Source of the DNA: Maribacter aquivivus
GTDB lineage: Bacteria; Bacteroidota; Bacteroidia; Flavobacteriales; Flavobacteriaceae
Assembly (NCBI RefSeq): GCF_900142175.1
Contig: NZ_FQZX01000002.1
Coordinates: 663,317 to 727,316, forward strand
Length of the DNA: 64,000 bases
Direction: 5' to 3'
In this document: piece after piece, positions 59,951 through 64,000 of the stretch
Numbering within the stretch: position 1 is the first letter of the stretch
How the letters are laid out: every line of letters starts with the position of its first letter
Made by a program: the position numbers and the translations under genes
Notes under the pieces: generated by a model
Database searches by the model: none
What the model saw: the letters and a program-made list of their open reading frames with translations, nothing else
What the model was told of the DNA's origin: nothing

Positions 59951-60086
59951 TGCCTATATCAACGGCTACACTTAATTGCTTAGTTCTGTGCTACTTTGGA
60001 AAATCTCCGATTTCCCAAACTTGGCTTTGTACTTATAAAGTTGAGTGCTAAATTGTCTCAACTAAGCATATCCAAACCGTTGTAAT
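59951..60086 (+). repeat. attC-like cassette element F (short form)
   Basis: A 136-bp element, the shortest. It begins TGCCTATATCAAC, matching the reverse complement of the start of its cassette (GTTATAGGCA) with a 3-base insert. Arms CAACGG/CCGTTG and GCTTAGTT/AACTAAGC, apex GGAAAATC-TCC-GATTTCC, end AAACCGTTGTAATC. It lacks most of the long core. No further gene downstream is closed by a matching element, so this is the right end of array 2. Confidence 0.65.
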
Positions 60087-60191
60087 CAATCTTGACCCGT
60101 CCTGAAATATATCTATTGATTGGAGATTAGTATTCTATAATTACTTTTAAATAAAAAATAATTTTAAGCACAACCCTAATACATATCATTA

Positions 60192-60551
60192 ATGTCAATA
60201 GTTGCATTAGTTCTCTTTCTTTTATTAATAATATTTTTGATATATAAACGCTCTTTAAAATTAATGATCATTTTTCTAATTCTATTTTTTGGGATTATAG
60301 GCAGTTTTCTATATATGCTTGATATTGAAGATTATTATGGAAGAAATAATCATGTCTTTTTTAATGGAAAACAAAATGATACGGTTATTATTTTAGATAG
60401 AACTACCGAAGAACTTATTGCCCAAGGGCGAATTCTAAAAAAATCTTGGAATAGGGTTTTTATAAAGTCTGAAAATGATACTTTAGACTTGAACGAATGG
60501 ATTGAGCAGAAAGCAGGGTATATGGCAGACGTAAAATGTGAACTAAAATAA
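60192..60551 (+). CDS. Uncharacterised small membrane protein
   Basis: A 119-residue protein with two adjacent membrane helices at the N terminus (about 3-19 and 24-45) and a soluble C-terminal domain (KQNDTVIILDRTTEELIAQG, SWNRVFIKSENDTLDLNEW). No family recognised. It is followed at 22 bases by another membrane protein and then a DUF2931 protein, so the three probably form an operon. It begins after the right end of cassette array 2. Confidence 0.6.
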   Translation: MSIVALVLFLLLIIFLIYKRSLKLMIIFLILFFGIIGSFLYMLDIEDYYGRNNHVFFNGKQNDTVIILDRTTEELIAQGRILKKSWNRVFIKSENDTLDLNEWIEQKAGYMADVKCELK

Positions 60552-60573
60552 TTTTGACACTATAATTTAAAAT

Positions 60574-60870
60574 ATGATCAAAACAATACCAAAGTTTAAT
60601 AGCTCTTTGACATTTCTAATAGCTATTATAAACACCATATTGCTTTTTACTCTTTTATTAGAAATGAGTAGTCATGAAGACCAGCTCTTCTATATTTTCA
60701 ATTTATTTTGGGTAGTAGTTGCAATTCAGCTGTTTTTGATAGCATATTTCGATACTTCTAAAAATAAAAAAACATTTAAAATTCTTGGTACAATAGCCGT
60801 AGTGATTTCATTACTAGTGGCATTAGGTATAGCATTTTTAACAGGGCTAGCAGCAGCTTTTCAGCATTAA
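60574..60870 (+). CDS. Uncharacterised three-helix membrane protein
   Basis: A 98-residue protein consisting almost only of membrane helices (about 9-30, 38-58, 70-92), with a short basic loop (DTSKNKKTFK) between the second and third. No domain recognised. It lies in a tight run: 22 bases after the previous gene and 2 bases before the DUF2931 gene. Confidence 0.6.
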   Translation: MIKTIPKFNSSLTFLIAIINTILLFTLLLEMSSHEDQLFYIFNLFWVVVAIQLFLIAYFDTSKNKKTFKILGTIAVVISLLVALGIAFLTGLAAAFQH

Positions 60871-60872
60871 TT

Positions 60873-61880
60873 ATGAGAATACACAAACTTACTTTATCGT
60901 TCTTGGTCATTACCTTAATTCTTATTGCATTACATGTATGGAGAATGATATCATACCAAACCTACTCTCGAGAAAATTACTCTTTTAGTATAGGTGTGGC
61001 AGAGCACCACCCTATTATGGGCAGGTTTGAACTTATGACTGAAAATAAAAATCAATCCATAACTATTTCTGAAGACTATAAAGAAGATAATGCATACTGG
61101 GGGTTTGCAGGTAATTATGAATTTGAAAATTTTCCTCCACCATATACCTTATCCTGTCACTGGGTTTCTCTTCGTGAACGTAAAATATATAAAGGCACTT
61201 TTGAGCTTCCGCATAAAACAATAGATAGTTTATTTAAGTTAGAAAAAACTAAAATGCACTCATTTAGTCCATATGGTGGATCTGATGTTTATGGATATGA
61301 ATTTGGAGTTGGTATTGCCCCTGGTGGTATGGTAACACTTTGGGCTTCGGGTAAACATTATTTTCAAAAAGAAATTGCAACGTTTCAAGCAAAAGAATTT
61401 GATAGTTATAATTGGAATGCCGTTGGAGATGAACTCTTAAATTCTTTACCTGAAGACTTTGATTCTAATAGTAAAGAAACAGATAGTATCATAAAAAATA
61501 ACATTCCGCCAGAAATGGAAAAATGGAAAAATTTTTCAAAAAAATACCAGTATTATGTACAGTTAATTGGTTTTTCTGATGAAGTTACTTCTGTAGATTT
61601 AGAGTGCTTTAATGAAGAAGCTGATCGGTTCGAAAATAGTAATGGTGCTAAACAATTAATTTACGCAGGAGTTCCATACCGTATTGACATCAACAAAACA
61701 GAACTAGATGATAGAAAATCTTATCGGTTATCTGAAGATTATATGACCACTTTCAAAGAAGAGAAAAAAAACTTAGCTATTGGAGATACACTAGTATTTG
61801 TAATTGAAAAAAGTATTAATGACCAAATTAAAACCTTGGTTACTACTACAAGTAAAATTGAATTTAAAAAAGATGAATAA
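60873..61880 (+). CDS. DUF2931-like membrane-anchored protein
   Basis: A 335-residue protein with one N-terminal membrane helix (LTLSFLVITLILIALHVW). Residues 35-180 resemble DUF2931: FSIGVAEHHP, then YTLSCHWVSLRERKIYKGTF, LPHKTIDSLF and the signature VGIAPGGMVTLWASGK, followed by EIATFQAKEF. The C-terminal 150 residues add a second, unrecognised beta-rich domain. The DUF is common in Bacteroidota and has no known function. Start is 2 bases after the preceding stop. Confidence 0.75.
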   Translation: MRIHKLTLSFLVITLILIALHVWRMISYQTYSRENYSFSIGVAEHHPIMGRFELMTENKNQSITISEDYKEDNAYWGFAGNYEFENFPPPYTLSCHWVSLRERKIYKGTFELPHKTIDSLFKLEKTKMHSFSPYGGSDVYGYEFGVGIAPGGMVTLWASGKHYFQKEIATFQAKEFDSYNWNAVGDELLNSLPEDFDSNSKETDSIIKNNIPPEMEKWKNFSKKYQYYVQLIGFSDEVTSVDLECFNEEADRFENSNGAKQLIYAGVPYRIDINKTELDDRKSYRLSEDYMTTFKEEKKNLAIGDTLVFVIEKSINDQIKTLVTTTSKIEFKKDE

Positions 61881-61932
61881 AGCCATTGATTTTTGCTTTG
61901 TAGACTAATTCAAAATAAGAACTATTGGTGTA

Positions 61933-62499
61933 TTATTTATTATTTGACCTTAGCTCTTTTAGCCTTTTTGCAGAAATCTTTACTATTGAAATGTCTAATG
62001 GTAAAGGAGTCAATGGTGTATCAGTAGAATCTTTTGAAACACCTACTAATTCGTCTACAACATCCATCCCTTTTAAAACATTCCCAAAAACAGTATAATC
62101 ACCATCTAACCGATGTAGGCCATCTTTATTTTGTACAATATAAAACTGACAACGAGCCGATAACTTCTCCGCATTTCCATCTCGTCCTGCTCCTACTGCT
62201 CCATAAGTATGTGTTAGTTTTGATTCAAACTCTGGCGCTAACAAATATTCGGGATCATTAAACCCTTCTGGTGTATCTGGGCAACCACCTTGTGCTACAA
62301 AATCTGGAATCACCCTATTGAAAGTCAACGAATCCCAATAACCTGCATTCGCTAGTTCTATAAAACTTGCTTTATGATTCGGAGTTTCATCATGCAACCA
62401 AACTAAAATTTCTCCCTTTTGAGTGTCAATTTTTCCTATTTCGTAAGACTTACACGCTGTAAATAGTACGAAAACCATCAAATACTTTAAACACTTCAT
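61933..62499 (-). CDS. Cyclophilin-type peptidyl-prolyl cis-trans isomerase lipoprotein
   Basis: A 188-residue exported isomerase with a lipobox (FVLFTAC, Cys16). FNRVIPDFVAQGGCPDTPEG contains the catalytic Arg of FxRVIPxFxxQGG, then YGAVGAGRDGNAEKLSARCQ, CQFYIVQNKDGLHRLDGDYT and VFGNVLKGMDVVDEL. It catalyses proline isomerisation during folding in the periplasm. The Trp of human cyclophilin is replaced by His (DGLHRLDG), as in many bacterial PpiA/PpiB proteins. Confidence 0.93.
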   Translation of the reverse strand: MKCLKYLMVFVLFTACKSYEIGKIDTQKGEILVWLHDETPNHKASFIELANAGYWDSLTFNRVIPDFVAQGGCPDTPEGFNDPEYLLAPEFESKLTHTYGAVGAGRDGNAEKLSARCQFYIVQNKDGLHRLDGDYTVFGNVLKGMDVVDELVGVSKDSTDTPLTPLPLDISIVKISAKRLKELRSNNK

Positions 62500-62661
62500 A
62501 CAGCTATTATTTAGTAGTCAGTTAAAGTAGTAAAAATTGATATAAAAAATTAGTACTTAAATTATCAGTAGTTAAAAAAATAAGCTCCAACCTAGATTAT
62601 TATCTTCGCTACCATCATTAGAACATCAATAACGTAATAGATGACATTTTTTAAGCATATA

Positions 62662-63531
62662 ATGATTCAAAAAACAATACTACTTCTAACCTGCTCTGTT
62701 TTTCTATCAATTATAGGCTGTAAAGAAAACAGTCAAAAACCGATTGATTATAAAGAAAATTTAATCCAGAGTAATGCACCTCTGAAAGAAACTAACAAAG
62801 GCAAAACATTAATGGCAATTTTTGCTCACCCAGATGATGAAATCGTTATTTCCCCTATTCTATCCAAATATCAAAAAGAAGGGGTAAATATTCATTTGGT
62901 AATTGTTACCGATGGTTCTAACGGGGTTACACCGCATGCAAATATTCCTACTGGCGAGTTACTTGCTAAAACACGTGCAGAAGAGGCATTGTGCGTCACC
63001 AAAACATTAGGAATTAATCCACCAATATTTTTGAAGTATACTGATGGGGATTTAGCCCTAAAAGAAAATATCAACTCTTTAGATGATAAGATTGATAGCT
63101 TATTTACAAGCTATAAACCAAACGTAGTCATTAGTTTTGGCCCTGGCGGCCAATACGGACACCCAGACCATAGAATTGTTAGTAATGTGGTTACAGAGGT
63201 CTTTCAGCGAGAAACGTCAGAATCGTTACAGAACCTACTCTATTATGCATATCCGAAGGAAACAAGTAATAAGGACATTAGCTTCAAAACAGATTTAGTG
63301 CAATGGTTAAACGACAATCTTAAAAGAACTCAAAAAAGATTTCTTACGTATAGAATTCCCTGTGATAAGGATGATTTAGATTTAGGACATAAAGCATCAA
63401 ATTGTCATAAATCTCAATACACACCAGATGCTATTGATGATTTACTTACTATTGTAGCGCAGTCAGATTCCGTACTATATTTTAGACCTTGGAATGGCTC
63501 TAATGAAATTAAAAACAATATTTTCGAATAA
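62662..63531 (+). CDS. PIG-L family deacetylase lipoprotein
   Basis: A 289-residue exported deacetylase. The start MIQKT at 62662 begins a lipoprotein signal (SIIGC lipobox); an in-frame ATG at 62641 adds seven residues. Zinc-binding motifs are AHPDDE (about residue 55) and HPDH in GGQYGHPDHRIV, and the TDGSNGV loop follows the second strand. Enzymes of this LmbE-like fold remove N-acetyl groups from sugars or conjugates. It is 11 bases ahead of the next lipoprotein gene, so they may be co-transcribed. Confidence 0.92.
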   Translation: MIQKTILLLTCSVFLSIIGCKENSQKPIDYKENLIQSNAPLKETNKGKTLMAIFAHPDDEIVISPILSKYQKEGVNIHLVIVTDGSNGVTPHANIPTGELLAKTRAEEALCVTKTLGINPPIFLKYTDGDLALKENINSLDDKIDSLFTSYKPNVVISFGPGGQYGHPDHRIVSNVVTEVFQRETSESLQNLLYYAYPKETSNKDISFKTDLVQWLNDNLKRTQKRFLTYRIPCDKDDLDLGHKASNCHKSQYTPDAIDDLLTIVAQSDSVLYFRPWNGSNEIKNNIFE

Positions 63532-63542
63532 ACATATTTTCA

Positions 63543-64000
63543 ATGTCATTGAAGTACCCAATTTATGCACTAGTCTTTATACTGTTCACTTCATGTCAGC
63601 AAAAACAAAATAAATCATCTACAAATCTAGCCGTATACACTTACGGTGCTAAAAACGATTCTGCCGTTTTTTATTTTAATAAAGGTTGGGAACATATTCT
63701 AGATTATGGTCAATGGACGCTATCTGAAAAAGCATTTAGAAAAGCTGTAGATTTTGATTCTACTTTTATTGTAGGTAAAGCTTTGGTTGGAAAAAACACT
63801 ACAAACCTCAATGAAAGAATTCAAATTTTAAATGACATAAACAGCTCACAAATTAAGGTTAGTGAAGACGACCAATTAATTTTAGAAGTAACCCGTATTA
63901 CTTTAGAATTGTTTAATGCCCGTGGACAGAATATGAAATTAGATCAAGACTTTATATCTAATTTTTTGACCACTGCCGAGAAGAACTATAGAACCTTTAT
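63543..64000 (+). CDS. Lipoprotein with TPR-like helices, 3' end outside the window
   Basis: The frame opens at ATG 63543 and runs to the last base without a stop (152 residues visible). MSLKYPIYALVFILFTSCQQ gives a lipobox with Cys18. The mature part has AVFYFNKGWEHILDYGQWTL followed by SEKAFRKAVDFDSTFIVGKA, the helix pair of a tetratricopeptide repeat. Further helical segments continue to the end of the window. It follows the PIG-L gene by 11 bases. Confidence 0.75.
   Translation, partial: MSLKYPIYALVFILFTSCQQKQNKSSTNLAVYTYGAKNDSAVFYFNKGWEHILDYGQWTLSEKAFRKAVDFDSTFIVGKALVGKNTTNLNERIQILNDINSSQIKVSEDDQLILEVTRITLELFNARGQNMKLDQDFISNFLTTAEKNYRTF

Noticed and set aside
1..64000. rRNA or tRNA genes, prophage, complete insertion sequence, replication origin
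   Set aside because: None seen: no transposase, integrase or structural phage proteins among the frames, no rRNA-like sequence, no tRNA cloverleaf noticed by eye (short tRNAs could be missed without a search).

Overview
The window looks like chromosome from a marine member of the family Flavobacteriaceae (Bacteroidota), in the Maribacter/Zobellia neighbourhood. The evidence is low GC content, many short signal peptides and lipoboxes typical of the group, a promoter of the TTTG / TAnnTTTG type, and gene families largely confined to Bacteroidota (2TM proteins, DUF2490, DUF2914, DUF4331, DUF6090, LETM1-related protein, tricorn-like and VPS10/BNR-like giant secreted proteins). The genus is an inference. 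No rRNA, tRNA, CRISPR, prophage or complete insertion sequence was seen.

Layout. 1-7.8 kb: end of an NTF2-like gene, an MFS transporter, two exported metallopeptidases (M28, M1), a DUF2914 membrane protein, a cysteine-cluster protein, an alpha/beta hydrolase and a GAF protein. 7.9-11.3 kb: a 1131-residue lipoprotein fusing ThuA, sugar dehydrogenase, PKD, cytochrome c and a carbohydrate-binding-like domain. 11.4-15.6 kb: YdeI-like protein, CDP-alcohol phosphatidyltransferase, two exported amidohydrolases. 15.8-19.7 kb (minus strand): DUF998, epoxide hydrolase, sterol-desaturase-like hydroxylase, an unknown protein and a VOC protein. 20-22.6 kb: a SulP anion transporter broken by an in-frame stop, followed by a beta carbonic anhydrase. 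28.7-38.5 kb: tricorn-like protease, TPMT-type methyltransferase, BNR-repeat protein and S9 peptidase. 38.5-42.3 kb: DUF2490, YceI, Cu/Zn SOD, then an ECF sigma factor with its anti-sigma factor. 42.3-50.7 kb: VOC protein and glycosyltransferase, DUF547, an RND/MMPL exporter, TPR lipoprotein and two DUF4331-type proteins. 50.9-56.2 kb: LETM1-related protein and a LytS/LytTR two-component operon containing four stand-alone 2TM proteins, with a fifth 2TM domain on the kinase. 60.2-64 kb: small membrane proteins, DUF2931, cyclophilin, PIG-L deacetylase and a truncated lipoprotein.

The most unusual content is two cassette-array-like regions, about 24.3-27.4 kb (genes on the minus strand) and 56.6-60.1 kb (plus strand). 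In each, unrelated small genes are separated by 135-205 bp elements that fold into long imperfect hairpins. The elements share an internal core and an apical AAATC/GATTT stem. For most cassettes the first 10-15 bases after a GTT-type boundary are the reverse complement of the start of the element that follows the same gene. That is the organisation of integron gene cassettes with attC sites, but no integrase lies in the window and the elements are long. One cassette carries a self-contained HxlR regulator/hydrolase module with twin operators; another carries a racemase gene with an in-frame stop.

Two genes (SulP and racemase) are interrupted by a single in-frame TAA with otherwise intact homologous sequence on both sides. 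Intergenic DNA also holds several flavobacterial-type repeats, including an identical 73-bp direct repeat at 32.8-33.1 kb.
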